Assembly: GCA_937897985.1 (NCBI GenBank)
Contig: CALCBD010000004.1
Span: 97,525 to 161,524, forward strand
Source of the DNA: an uncultured Paludibacter sp.
GTDB lineage: Bacteria > Bacteroidota > Bacteroidia > Bacteroidales > Paludibacteraceae
Length of the DNA: 64,000 nt
Direction: 5' to 3'
Positions 27,384 to 36,947 of the stretch are shown one piece after another. Within the stretch, counting starts at the first letter, position 1. Every line of letters begins with the position of its first letter. The notes under the pieces were generated by a model. That model was not told the DNA's origin and searched no databases. It saw only the letters and a list, made by a program, of their open reading frames with translations. A program made the translations under genes and the position numbers.

Positions 27384-29050
27384 TAAAATAATTTTGATTT
27401 TGACTTGTTAACTGTCACGCCATATACTTCAACATCCTCAATTACATATTCGATAACAGCTTTTGCCGGATTATAACGCATTAAACCCGATTTAACCGTA
27501 GCATCAGCCGAACGGAGTCCGAAATATACACAACCATCATTTTCGTCCAAAGCCAGCTGACAAATACCTATAAATTCACCTGCCGAACCTTCGCCTTTAC
27601 CGGCTTCTGTAATCGGTGTTACGGTTTTTCCGTTGGCTAATTTCAGTTTATAAGGATTCAGCTGATCTCTGGTTTTTATGGCTTCAAGTTGAGCAATAGA
27701 ACATCTGTAAATACCTTCGTAACCTGTATCATAAATAGTAAAATAAATGACCTGATTCTTGGCATCCCACACAAATGATTTGGGCGACATTCCTTCCAGT
27801 ACAACCCCCGAAGCAGGTAAAACTCCGTTGCCGGTAATTGCATCTTTTAAAATGTCGGCATCGGTAAAGCGGAAAATTCCGTTACCATTGAATGTTTTAC
27901 ACCAATACCATACGTTGTTGATTTTTCCGAAACCTGCGTTCATTGCACCATAACTTAAACCCTGCCCGTAATATCCGAGAGTCGCATTTTGAACATAATA
28001 TGGAAAATCGCTCCGGTTCAGCGAACGGTTTCGTTCTGTCAGATTTATGGTACAAATTCCTGTATTTCTATCGGCAAAGAACAATCTGCTGCCTTCGATA
28101 TATCCGTAAAACGGGTCGTTGAATGCCTGACCAGTATTGGTTAACATGGTTTCGACCTTGCTACCGCTTTTCGAAATCACCGAAATACGTCCATCACCCT
28201 GATTACCATCTGCATCGTTGACATAAGTGAACTGACGTCCGGCATCTAAAACATAAAGTGAAGTGTCGTTAAATAAAATATTAAGTGGCTTTTGTCCGGA
28301 TTTTACACCAAGGTCAAAAGGATAAATCTTCATATCAGCCGGAGCAGCCGACGCTAATTTCAGTGCCATGATATTTCCGGATTTCACTGCATAATAAAGG
28401 GTTGGAACCGCCTGATTGTAAGCAACCGGTACATTCAGAACACCATCTTCGAGAATTCTTCCACCCAACTTCACCTGCAGACGCACTTTCTGTGAACCTA
28501 CGTTACTGAATTTAAGTTTACCCGGGTCTTTACCAACATAAGATTCCTTTGCATTACCATTGATATCTTTTGTACCTGCCGGAAAAGTCCATGTATATTC
28601 TTCCTTTAATCCTTCCGGATTGGGAAGTTCAACATTGAATTCAACGGCTGTTGATAAAACCTCACACAAACCGCCATCAATAGGTTTTAAAGTCAGAATC
28701 GGCTTGATATCGCTGATTAATATTCTCTGGGTTAAAGATCCGCTGCCTTCAACGGTGAGTTTTACATTGTATGTTCCTGCAACTGCATATTTATGGGTAA
28801 CAACATCGCCCGAAGCAGTATTACCGTCACCAAAATCCCAGTTACAGGTACCTTTGGCTGCCGATGTACTTTCGAAACGGACATTGGCACCAACATAATA
28901 ATCGAGTTTATATGTATTATCGGAAATTGAATAATCGAAAGCAACATCTTTACTGGGTAAATCTTCGATTGCAGGCAACATATCGACACAAGCACTAAAT
29001 AAAGTGGTGGTGAAAATAATAGCCGTTAAGATTTTAAAATATTTCTTCAT
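27383..29050 (-). CDS. PKD-domain surface lipoprotein, candidate glycan-binding protein
   Basis: A lipoprotein signal (MKKYFKILTAIIFTTTLFSAC) gives a lipidated Cys at residue 21. A PKD domain follows at about residues 50-110, with the family phrase GTCNWDFGDGNTASG and HKYAVAGTYNVKLTV. A second PKD-like segment (YTWTFPAGTKDINGN) comes next, and then a propeller-like region with SVISKSGSK and FVWDAKNQVIYFTIYD strands. The 555 residues and the position after susC/susD fit a surface glycan-binding protein. The ligand is unknown. The gene ends one base into the GHL10 start codon. Confidence 0.75.
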   Translation of the reverse strand: MKKYFKILTAIIFTTTLFSACVDMLPAIEDLPSKDVAFDYSISDNTYKLDYYVGANVRFESTSAAKGTCNWDFGDGNTASGDVVTHKYAVAGTYNVKLTVEGSGSLTQRILISDIKPILTLKPIDGGLCEVLSTAVEFNVELPNPEGLKEEYTWTFPAGTKDINGNAKESYVGKDPGKLKFSNVGSQKVRLQVKLGGRILEDGVLNVPVAYNQAVPTLYYAVKSGNIMALKLASAAPADMKIYPFDLGVKSGQKPLNILFNDTSLYVLDAGRQFTYVNDADGNQGDGRISVISKSGSKVETMLTNTGQAFNDPFYGYIEGSRLFFADRNTGICTINLTERNRSLNRSDFPYYVQNATLGYYGQGLSYGAMNAGFGKINNVWYWCKTFNGNGIFRFTDADILKDAITGNGVLPASGVVLEGMSPKSFVWDAKNQVIYFTIYDTGYEGIYRCSIAQLEAIKTRDQLNPYKLKLANGKTVTPITEAGKGEGSAGEFIGICQLALDENDGCVYFGLRSADATVKSGLMRYNPAKAVIEYVIEDVEVYGVTVNKSKSKLF

Positions 29051-29069
29051 TGTGTTTCAAATTTTAGGA

Positions 29070-29915
29070 TTAATTTAATGAAATCTCAGAGCTTAATGAA
29101 ATACCCATTGTATTCTTTTTATCAAATGTTTTCATCAATGCATTAATTTTATACGATCGTACGTATTCAACTTCATACACATTTGTAGATTTATTAAAAA
29201 TTAAATCTGAAAACGGTATGTTTTTGTAAATATCAATAATGGTTTGAGGTACCGGACGGTTACCCTGAGCATCTTTAGGGAATGTATAAGTCCACCCACC
29301 GGTATTGTCATTTTTGACTGAGTCCATATAGATTTTAAAATTTTCCACCAGATTTAAACCCTGATACATTTTCTGAAAATCAGTCACCTTCATCAATTTA
29401 AAAAGACTGTCTTTAAACTGAGTAACAAAAGCACTTCCGAAATACGCCAGCATTTTGTCGTTGTCGTACGAAGCAGGTTTCACCCAGCTTGTTGTGGCAA
29501 GCGTATTACTGGTCGGAAAAGTCGATTTGAAAGTAAAGGCGCGCAATGAATCGCTCCAGTTGGTGGCAACATGCGGATATTCAATGATTTTTTGTGAAAT
29601 ACGTTTCTGCATCGATTTAGTCGACACCACACTGTATGAAAATGTTTGAGTCCACGGGCAGGTTACTGTCTTGGCTTCATCTTCAACCACATCGTACCAA
29701 ACCTCGAGTCGGTCAATATCTTCATTGGCAGTAGTATAATACTGCACTGTGAAGGGCACGCTGTTTCCTGCAGTCACTGTACTGCTTCCTACTTCCCAGT
29801 AAACATGAGGAGCCATATTACCGACAATCACGTCATCATTCAACGTATCGTTTAAATCGCAGGCATAAGCCAGGAATGCGATTGCAGCTAACGAAATATA
29901 AATTAAGTTCTTCAT
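29070..29915 (-). CDS. Surface lipoprotein following susD, function unknown
   Basis: The 281-residue product has a lipoprotein signal (MKNLIYISLAAIAFLAYAC, Cys19). The first half reads as an Ig-like sandwich (TVTAGNSVPFTVQYYTTANEDIDRLEVWYDV). The second half is helical and charged. It lies 28 bases downstream of susD, where SusE/SGBP-type binding proteins usually sit, but I do not recognise a named family. Co-transcription with susCD is very likely. Confidence 0.7.
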   Translation of the reverse strand: MKNLIYISLAAIAFLAYACDLNDTLNDDVIVGNMAPHVYWEVGSSTVTAGNSVPFTVQYYTTANEDIDRLEVWYDVVEDEAKTVTCPWTQTFSYSVVSTKSMQKRISQKIIEYPHVATNWSDSLRAFTFKSTFPTSNTLATTSWVKPASYDNDKMLAYFGSAFVTQFKDSLFKLMKVTDFQKMYQGLNLVENFKIYMDSVKNDNTGGWTYTFPKDAQGNRPVPQTIIDIYKNIPFSDLIFNKSTNVYEVEYVRSYKINALMKTFDKKNTMGISLSSEISLN

Positions 29916-29943
29916 AACTTTTTACTTTTTTTCAGTTTCCGTT

Positions 29944-31713
29944 TTATTTCCACTCTGTGTTATCGGCAACAGTCACCTTCGAATTATTTTTATAGGCCCA
30001 GATCATACGTTTTTTAAGCCATTCGGGGTTTTTGTAAGCACCTAATCTTTCGAGTTCCTTACGGTTGTATTTATCTTCAGTTTCAGGATCGTAATTCAGA
30101 CGAGTAATCCACGCATTTGGTGAAAATTTAGCATTGGTACCATAACAATCTGCTGTATTCCAGTAAGGTTCGTACAAATTATAAGGCCTTGTGAGTGAAT
30201 ATTCAACTTTGAAGTTGGCAGGTAAAACTCCGTTTGTTCCATCCGGACAATTGGTGACTGTATAGATAAAATTCCCGTCGTAAGCAATCCCGTTGGTTTT
30301 GCTGCTGTAATTGTAACGACGTACATCGGTCCATAATTCGGGTTGCATATACATGGCCACATACTTTTGTTGCATCAGGTCCGATAAAGTGAAAACAGAT
30401 TCACCCGGCAGTTTTATTTCAAAAAACTTGTTGTAGTAAGCTAATTTTGTAGCATTTTCGGTCGTCACACCTACCCTTTCCATGTTCTTTTTTACCGCTG
30501 CAACTGTAGTATTGTATGCAGATGTTTTATCACCTTTCCAGTATTGAGCTTCAGCTTTCATAAACATCAGTTCCTCCTGCGACATGAGCATGATATAACC
30601 ATTGTTCTTACTGTACGGATTTTTTCCATTACCTGCATATAAATCAGGATAATAAGTTACTTTCATAGAAGTAGCCATCCCGATATTATTGTCAAGGTAC
30701 CTCAGGATTTGCAAACTTTTATCATCAATGCGCGGCGACATAAGTTCAACAGCCCGCGGATCGAGCGCATATCCTCTCGAGGTACGTATGTTGGGATATG
30801 CTCCGAGTAGTGCAAAAGTCAGAAACTTCGAAGGAATAGCTTCGGTGAGAAGATTTTCACGTCCCTGTGCCCAACCAAGATTCAGCTTGGGTTGTGCCGG
30901 TCCCCACGGACAGTTTTTCTCTGTCGAACCACCATCGTAGTGGTAAAGAGCATCCTGATATGAAGGATCGTTTAAAGCAGCATCAACAGCTGCAATGATT
31001 TGATCACAGGTTTGAGGAGTATTGTCCCAGTTAGGCAATTTACGTAAAAGCATTCTTGCTTTCAATGCCTTGGTAAAAGCTCTCCATTTGCCCATATCAC
31101 CACCGAAAATACGATCCATTTTAGTGGTAATTGCTTTATTGTTCGGATTATTCACCCATGCATCATTATCATACAGTGCCAGTAAATCGTCAGCTTCCTT
31201 CATCATCCAGGCATACACATCTTCCTGTTTGTCATACGATGGTGAATTTGATTTGTAAACCTGTGAATTTGGAATATCTCCGAAAGCATCAGTAGTAAGC
31301 AATGTAGAATGCAAACGAATTGTACGGGCAATTAAAATGAAATTTTTCGAATCAATTTTTGTGGCTGCATCAATCAACGCATTCACATTCACACCGATAT
31401 CGTAGAAATGACGACGCCATTGCGGGTGACGGTTCATCGACAGCATTTCCCAACCGCTTTTGTAAGCATAAGCTCCGGTCTGACTTCTTCCACCTGTGGT
31501 TAATGCCTGCGACAGATACATACCATACTCAGCATGGTCGTAACAAATTTGTGAAGCATAAAACACAACCAGAGGAAGTGACTGATCGACAGTGACAGTT
31601 GTAGGATTATCCTGACTTGTGTTCACATCGAGCCAGTCGGTACAACTTGTGAAAATTAAAGCTGAGGCAACAACCAGCATTAATATTTTATATTTAAATG
31701 TTTTCATTTTCAA
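29944..31713 (-). CDS. SusD/RagB-family outer-membrane lipoprotein (locus 1)
   Basis: The substrate-binding lid of a SusCD importer. The lipoprotein signal ends at IFTSCTDW, followed directly by LDVNTSQDNPT, the start seen in the SusD-like_2 subgroup. TPR-type helices with the phrases SQEELMFMKAEAQYWKG and YVAMYMQPELWTDVRRYNY near the C-terminus are diagnostic. Length (589) is normal. It sits 5 bases after susC. The substrate is not known from sequence; the exported amidase, NAGPA and GHL10 enzymes downstream suggest wall-derived glycan. Confidence 0.94.
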   Translation of the reverse strand: MKMKTFKYKILMLVVASALIFTSCTDWLDVNTSQDNPTTVTVDQSLPLVVFYASQICYDHAEYGMYLSQALTTGGRSQTGAYAYKSGWEMLSMNRHPQWRRHFYDIGVNVNALIDAATKIDSKNFILIARTIRLHSTLLTTDAFGDIPNSQVYKSNSPSYDKQEDVYAWMMKEADDLLALYDNDAWVNNPNNKAITTKMDRIFGGDMGKWRAFTKALKARMLLRKLPNWDNTPQTCDQIIAAVDAALNDPSYQDALYHYDGGSTEKNCPWGPAQPKLNLGWAQGRENLLTEAIPSKFLTFALLGAYPNIRTSRGYALDPRAVELMSPRIDDKSLQILRYLDNNIGMATSMKVTYYPDLYAGNGKNPYSKNNGYIMLMSQEELMFMKAEAQYWKGDKTSAYNTTVAAVKKNMERVGVTTENATKLAYYNKFFEIKLPGESVFTLSDLMQQKYVAMYMQPELWTDVRRYNYSSKTNGIAYDGNFIYTVTNCPDGTNGVLPANFKVEYSLTRPYNLYEPYWNTADCYGTNAKFSPNAWITRLNYDPETEDKYNRKELERLGAYKNPEWLKKRMIWAYKNNSKVTVADNTEWK

Positions 31714-31718
31714 ACGGA

Positions 31719-34700
31719 TTAAAAGTTAGCGTTTAATGTAAAATTGAAACTACGCGTATTAGGTATCGGATAATTGTCAATTCCCATACTACCTGTACCA
31801 CCTGCCGATGTATTCGCATTGGTCTGAGGATCAGAACCTGTATATTTTGTCAGCAGGAACAGATTTGAGCCTGTAAATGAACATGATAATCCTTTCATTA
31901 CACTATTTTTGCTCAGCAGTTTTGAAAGATTGTATGACAAAGTAACATAACTCAAACGAATGTACGAACCATCTTCAATAAAATTGGAACTCACCCCAGC
32001 ATACGATTCGGTGATCGTCTTGTAATCCAAAACAATAGGAGTAGTATTTTTTGCGTAATTGCCATCAGCCTGCTGAACTACACCATCCCAAACCACCTGA
32101 CGTCCGCGATAGAACTCGAGACTTTTATGTTGTCCTGCCGACCACAGACCACGCCCGGTTACATTCACCACATCGCCACCTTTACGTCCATCAAGTAAGA
32201 AACTTAAACTTACATCTTTATATTTAAGTGTCGACGATAAACCTAACAGGAAATCAGGTTCACGGTTACCGATAATTACACTCTTCGTGGGATTAATTTT
32301 AGGTTTTCCATCTTCGCCAACTATTACTTTACCATCCGCAGTTCGTAAATAATCTTTCCCCGAAATAGCTGTTGTTGAACCATGCAGATAAGCTGTCGGG
32401 AAAATATCACCATACTGCGTTCCCTGTATTTCAACAATATCTTCGGGTAAGCTAACCACTGTTCCCCGGTTCAGACCGAAGTTCAGGCTGGCATTCCACA
32501 ATATTTTTTTGGTTTTCAGCAATTGTTGTTCGAGGGTCCATTCCACACCGTGATTTTTGATATTTCCTTCGTTGCGGGTTTGAAGTATATAACCCGAAGC
32601 CGGCGATACACGTACAGTCACAATCTGATTGGCAACTGATGTGGAATAGTAAGCAAAATCAAGTTTTGTTTTATTATCAAAGAATCTGAGGTCGACACCA
32701 ATTTCCCATGAATCTGAAATTTCGGGAAGCAGATTACTTGCCACCGATTTCGAAGGATCAGCGCCATAACCGCCATCAGGTAAAGTCGGATACTGTGTAA
32801 ATTTGCGGTCGAACAAATAAGCCGGTGCATCTTTTCCGACGCGTGCCCAGTTGCCACGTAATTTTCCGTAGGTAAAATACTTGTTAGATAATTTAAATAA
32901 TTCGCTGAAAATTAAACCTCCGGTAACCGATGGATAATAATAAGGATTGAATTTTTGTTCAATAGTAGAGGACCAGTCCCAACGTGAAGTTACACTCAGG
33001 TTAGCCAATCCTTTATAATCGAATTTCACTTCACCAAATACACCTGCATTTCTGCGCTGACTATGATTTAATGTAGCGTCCTGCACTTTAATTACTTCAT
33101 CCACGTTCGACATACTGTAGATACCGGGTATGATGAAGTTACGTCCGGCCATCGAAGCCGATAGTCCGTCGCGTGTTTTCATTTCCGAACCAAGCAAAGT
33201 TTCGATATTGAAATTTTTGTTCAGCTCAATTTTGTAGGTTGCAATAAACGAAGCCGTGAGCATTCTGCTGTTACTGCTTGAAAAACTGTAATTTCCCAAT
33301 AAATCCTTATCAATACTTGCAAGTTGTTTCTCAGTAAAGAAAGGAAGCAGATTCTGTGCTGCCAGGTCTTTTGAATAGGTAGGGCTATCCGGATTCAGTT
33401 CGGGTAGAATAACCGAATCATCAAAACGTGGAACAGCATATCCGTCATACGAATAGTTGCTCTGATCATAACTTAGCCTTGCTGTCAGATCGAGATTGCG
33501 AACCGGTTTGTAATTCAAACTTCCCTGAATCAGATTGCGAACCGTGCGATTCTCACCATCATCTTTCATTCTCGACCACATAGGGCTGATAGGTGAGTCT
33601 TCCTTAGCTGTTTCACTTAAATACCTGAAACGTGGCCAGCCGTTTTTCTCGTAATCCATTATATCGTCATTGATAGGCCAGGTATAAACTGACGATACCG
33701 AACCACCACCGCGCGATTTTGAATTATACATATCGGCCGACATATTGGCACTTAATTTATTTGTAATCTTATAGTTACCTTTCAGTTTGATACCCATTTT
33801 TTCAAGATAGTCGTTAGGCACTATACCTTTATTGGAGGAATAATTTGCCGAAGCAGTTGCCTGAAAGTTATTGGTACCACCACTCATCCGGATATCATAT
33901 TTCTGATAAATTCCGTTTTTGAAATAATTTTCAATATTATTATAGGTCTTTTCGCCTTCGAGCAAGGGAGGTCCCCAGCCGCCACCTGTCAGTGGTTTGT
34001 AAAAGCCAAGGGAACCGGGACCAAACATTTGTTGTATCTGAGGCAGATTCACTGGCTGGTCAATCTGAATACCTGCACTGAAATCGGTTGTAATTTTACC
34101 GATGGTACCCTGTTTGGTTGTTACCATGATCACCCCATTGGCAGCTTCCTGTCCGTAAAGAGCAGCTGCAGCAGCACCTTTAAGCACTGTTACATTCTCG
34201 ATATCGTTCGGGTTAATCAATGCAGCACTCGATCCGCCGCCCGAAATAGGCATTCCATCGACAATGAAAAGAGGTTCGTTACTCTGCGAACTGTTGATGG
34301 AGGATATACCACGCAACACGATTTGTGTACCTGCATTCGGTGAACCACCGGAATTTGTCACATTAACCCCCGAGACTTTCCCCTGCAGAGATGTTACGAA
34401 ATTTGCCGACTTGCTATCGGTGAGTGCATCAGCATTTAATGTTTGTACAGCAAAATTCAGTTTCTTTTTTTCCTGCTTCACTCCCATGGCCGTAACCACA
34501 ACTTCATCCATTACTACCGAACTTGAGGATAGTGTAAAATTGATCACTTTTTCGTTACCAACTTTTCTTTCCTGCTTTTCCATACCAACGTAACTAATTA
34601 CCAGTGTCGCTCCCGGTGAAACCGACAGGGTATAAAGTCCGTCAAAATTTGTTACCGTTCCATTGCTTGTTCCTTTTTCTACTACGGAAGCACCAATGAT

Positions 34701-34811
34701 CGGAAGACCGTCTTCTTTTGCATGCACAGTTCCGCTAACCGACAATTTTTGTCCGACAGCCAACTGAAAGATCATTAAGAAGCTCACTACCAATAAACTG
34801 ATTTTATTCAT
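31719..34811 (-). CDS. SusC/RagA TonB-dependent outer-membrane transporter (locus 1)
   Basis: 1030 residues with a signal peptide (ending AVGQK), a CarbopepD_reg_2-type N-terminal domain (VSGTVHAKEDGLPIIGASVV), the TonB box/plug region (MDEVVVTAMGVKQEKKK, NVTVLKGAAAAALYGQEAANGVIMVTTKQG) and a 22-strand-type barrel ending in NFTLNANF. It pairs with the SusD just downstream to import oligomers using TonB energy. It is the first gene of the minus-strand locus. A perfect palindrome lies 95 bases upstream of the start codon, the same one found in front of the other murein genes here. Confidence 0.95.
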   Translation of the reverse strand: MNKISLLVVSFLMIFQLAVGQKLSVSGTVHAKEDGLPIIGASVVEKGTSNGTVTNFDGLYTLSVSPGATLVISYVGMEKQERKVGNEKVINFTLSSSSVVMDEVVVTAMGVKQEKKKLNFAVQTLNADALTDSKSANFVTSLQGKVSGVNVTNSGGSPNAGTQIVLRGISSINSSQSNEPLFIVDGMPISGGGSSAALINPNDIENVTVLKGAAAAALYGQEAANGVIMVTTKQGTIGKITTDFSAGIQIDQPVNLPQIQQMFGPGSLGFYKPLTGGGWGPPLLEGEKTYNNIENYFKNGIYQKYDIRMSGGTNNFQATASANYSSNKGIVPNDYLEKMGIKLKGNYKITNKLSANMSADMYNSKSRGGGSVSSVYTWPINDDIMDYEKNGWPRFRYLSETAKEDSPISPMWSRMKDDGENRTVRNLIQGSLNYKPVRNLDLTARLSYDQSNYSYDGYAVPRFDDSVILPELNPDSPTYSKDLAAQNLLPFFTEKQLASIDKDLLGNYSFSSSNSRMLTASFIATYKIELNKNFNIETLLGSEMKTRDGLSASMAGRNFIIPGIYSMSNVDEVIKVQDATLNHSQRRNAGVFGEVKFDYKGLANLSVTSRWDWSSTIEQKFNPYYYPSVTGGLIFSELFKLSNKYFTYGKLRGNWARVGKDAPAYLFDRKFTQYPTLPDGGYGADPSKSVASNLLPEISDSWEIGVDLRFFDNKTKLDFAYYSTSVANQIVTVRVSPASGYILQTRNEGNIKNHGVEWTLEQQLLKTKKILWNASLNFGLNRGTVVSLPEDIVEIQGTQYGDIFPTAYLHGSTTAISGKDYLRTADGKVIVGEDGKPKINPTKSVIIGNREPDFLLGLSSTLKYKDVSLSFLLDGRKGGDVVNVTGRGLWSAGQHKSLEFYRGRQVVWDGVVQQADGNYAKNTTPIVLDYKTITESYAGVSSNFIEDGSYIRLSYVTLSYNLSKLLSKNSVMKGLSCSFTGSNLFLLTKYTGSDPQTNANTSAGGTGSMGIDNYPIPNTRSFNFTLNANF

Positions 34812-34849
34812 AAATATTGAGGTGTTATTAAATATCGAATATTATTAAT

Positions 34850-34884
34850 CAAATCTATTAAAATCATTCTTTTTGTACTGCAAA
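34850..34884 (-). promoter_or_regulatory. Possible susC (locus 1) promoter
   Basis: On the minus strand TAGATTTG (34857-34850) fits TAnnTTTG. A TTTG (34884-34881) lies 23 bases upstream, slightly more than the usual spacing. The leader to the ATG at 34811 would be about 30 bases. Confidence 0.4.
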
Positions 34885-34905
34885 GGAAAGAAATATAAAT
34901 GAATT

Positions 34906-34919
34906 TGCAAACGTTTGCA
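34906..34919. promoter_or_regulatory. LacI-type palindromic operator, site 1 (susC locus 1)
   Basis: TGCAAACGTTTGCA is a perfect 14-bp palindrome with the central CG typical of LacI/GalR-family sites. It lies just upstream of the predicted -33 element. The identical sequence occurs at 55362 and near-identical ones at 38343 and 35633. Confidence 0.7.
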
Positions 34920-35677
34920 GACATGTTATAAAACATATATTTCGCAATATTCAACTAAAATCCTGATTTACAAAACCCGAAATTGAGTTAACAATAACAA
35001 GCTATTATACTGATTATCTTTACTTTAAAAATGTAAATATTTAAAATAATTTTTATAAACTCTAAAACAGAAAATGAGATGAAAAAAAATGAATTTAAAT
35101 AGTTAAAATAAAATAAAATAAAATGCCGTGAATTTTTAGTGCCATTCATTTTTTTTCGGGAAATTTTAATCAAATAAAACAAACAGAGACTGTTAAAATC
35201 TTAAAAAGAAATTCTTTTTTAATCATTACTGATAAAACTAAAAAACAGAACCTGAAAGATTAAAAAAAAAGTTTTTTCGTCGAAAAATCAAAAAAATCTT
35301 TTCCAATTAAAAAATTTACATACATTTGCAATTCGCTCGGGTGCTTTATATAAATTTATATACATCTGAATATAACGCATTTATAAATTAAAACAGAATA
35401 AGGTCCATATATTTTATCGAATTTTGATCAGAGAATATTGAAAACGAAATGACAATGCGGTTTGCTAAAAAAAAGCAAAGTTCAACAGGAAATCTAACTT
35501 AAAAAAACGCCCTGAAAAATATTAACTAAATTTTTCTGTAAACGCGGAAGAAAACAAAATTACGGAAAAATCTTAAAAACATTAATTAAATCACCTTATT
35601 ATCAATACTTTATATTATATTTTCAAAATTAAAACAAACGATTGCACTGATTAATTTAACTTATCAGATTGAATTTC
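34920..35677. other. AT-rich divergent intergenic region
   Basis: No gene is supported in this stretch between divergent susC and the NlpC/P60 gene. It is very AT-rich. It holds a plus-strand TACATTTG box at 35321-35328 that could start a long leader of about 350 bases. A weaker TATATTTT box lies at 35616-35623, just before an operator-like sequence at 35633. The small frame at 35449 (17 codons) has nothing to recommend it. Confidence 0.5.
35633..35646. promoter_or_regulatory. LacI-type operator-like site 2 (NlpC/P60 gene)
   Basis: AACAAACGATTGCA matches the TGCAAACGATTGCA form at 12 of 14 positions; only the first two bases of the left arm differ. It lies 32 bases before the start codon at 35678, where a bound repressor could block the promoter or leader. 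It is weaker than the other three sites. Confidence 0.4.
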
Positions 35678-36925
35678 ATGAAAAAATACATCACACCAAC
35701 AGCAAAAGGAAAAACCGGTTTAATTATAGCATTGTCAGTTATCACATGTTTCATGTTCAGTTTCGTCGCGAATGTATATGGAGCCGAAATATCCGTCACT
35801 GAAAGAATAAATTCCGAAATCGACAATTTTAAAAAAGATCAGAAAGTCAGGAATTCTTCCGGTTACATTTTCGATCTGAAGACTGTTCAAAACAAAAACG
35901 ACGTTTATCAACTGGCAGGCGTGACCAATCAGCCCGCCTTATACCTTTCGTTGAAGAAAACACTGAAAGAAAAATCGTACGATATAGAAGATAACGTAAG
36001 AATACTACCCCATCCCTGTCTGAAAGACTATATTTACGGACTCGTAAGCTTATCGGTTGCCAATATGAGGACAAATCCCCGTCATCCGGCAGAATTGGCA
36101 ACTCAGGCTTTATTGGGCACTCCCGTCAATATCCTTGATAAATCGGGAGGTTGGTTGCTTGTACAAACACCGGATAATTACATTGCCTGGACCGAAGAAA
36201 GTGGTATCACCCTGATGAATAAAGCAGATATTAATCGCTGGGTCAAAGCAAGGAAATTGGTTTATTACAGATTTTCGGGCTTCGCTTACGAAAAACCGGA
36301 TACAAAATCGCAAACTTTATCGGACCTTGTCATTTGCGATGTAGTGGAATATAAAGGTGAAACTGAGCATTTTTACAAAACAATATACCCTGATAAAAGA
36401 ATTGCCTATATTTTAAAATCAGAATGTATCGATTTTAACAAATGGGCGAACATGAAAAATCCGACTGCAGAAGATATAATTAACACAGCTGTAAAATTCA
36501 TGGGAATTCCGTATCTCTGGGGCGGAACCTCTTCGAAGGGAGTAGATTGTTCGGGCTTTACAAAATCAGTTTTTCTGATCCGGGGCATAATATTACAACG
36601 TGATGCTTCTCAACAGGCCTGTTATGGAAAAGTTGTTGCACAAAACGACCTGATGAGTCAGCTGCGTCCGGCCAATTTATTGTTTTTCGGCGAAAAAAAG
36701 AGCGATAAAAACAAGGAGAGAATTACACATGTTGCTATATACACCGGCAAAGGACAATTTATTCACTCATCAGGCAGAGTACGTATCAACAGTTTTGATC
36801 CGGGGTCGAAAATTTTCAGTGAGGGCAGAAAAAATTCGCTCGTTAAAGCTGCTGATTATGTTGGCAGCATCGGTACAACAAACATTACCAAAATCAAAAA
36901 CAATAATTTTTACCGATTAAGGTAA
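35678..36925 (+). CDS. NlpC/P60 endopeptidase with SH3 domains (YkfC-like)
   Basis: Probably cleaves the gamma-D-Glu to diamino-acid bond of murein peptides. The start is the ATG at 35678; the in-frame TTG at 35669 is less likely. After an N-terminal hydrophobic segment (GLIIALSVITCFMFSFVANVYG), two bacterial SH3-like domains span about residues 115-250 (VSLSVANMRTNPRHPAE and FSGFAYEKPDTKSQTL). The NlpC/P60 domain is C-terminal, with catalytic C291 in GVDCSGFTKSVF, H351 in ITHVAIYTG and H363 in FIHSSG. The dipeptide epimerase gene follows 22 bases later; B. subtilis has the same pair as ykfC-ykfB. Exported, probably periplasmic. Confidence 0.9.
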   Translation: MKKYITPTAKGKTGLIIALSVITCFMFSFVANVYGAEISVTERINSEIDNFKKDQKVRNSSGYIFDLKTVQNKNDVYQLAGVTNQPALYLSLKKTLKEKSYDIEDNVRILPHPCLKDYIYGLVSLSVANMRTNPRHPAELATQALLGTPVNILDKSGGWLLVQTPDNYIAWTEESGITLMNKADINRWVKARKLVYYRFSGFAYEKPDTKSQTLSDLVICDVVEYKGETEHFYKTIYPDKRIAYILKSECIDFNKWANMKNPTAEDIINTAVKFMGIPYLWGGTSSKGVDCSGFTKSVFLIRGIILQRDASQQACYGKVVAQNDLMSQLRPANLLFFGEKKSDKNKERITHVAIYTGKGQFIHSSGRVRINSFDPGSKIFSEGRKNSLVKAADYVGSIGTTNITKIKNNNFYRLR

Positions 36926-36947
36926 ATTAAACACATCAATAACAAAA

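Noticed and set aside
34988..35182. 64-codon minus-strand frame in the AT-rich region
   Set aside because: Composition is that of random AT-rich sequence (runs of Phe, Ile, Lys, Asn), with no ribosome site or homology.
35678..36925. A riboswitch in the long leader before the NlpC/P60 gene
   Set aside because: I found no conserved riboswitch core; only weak AT-rich hairpins such as TTTGCT/AGCAAA near 35460.
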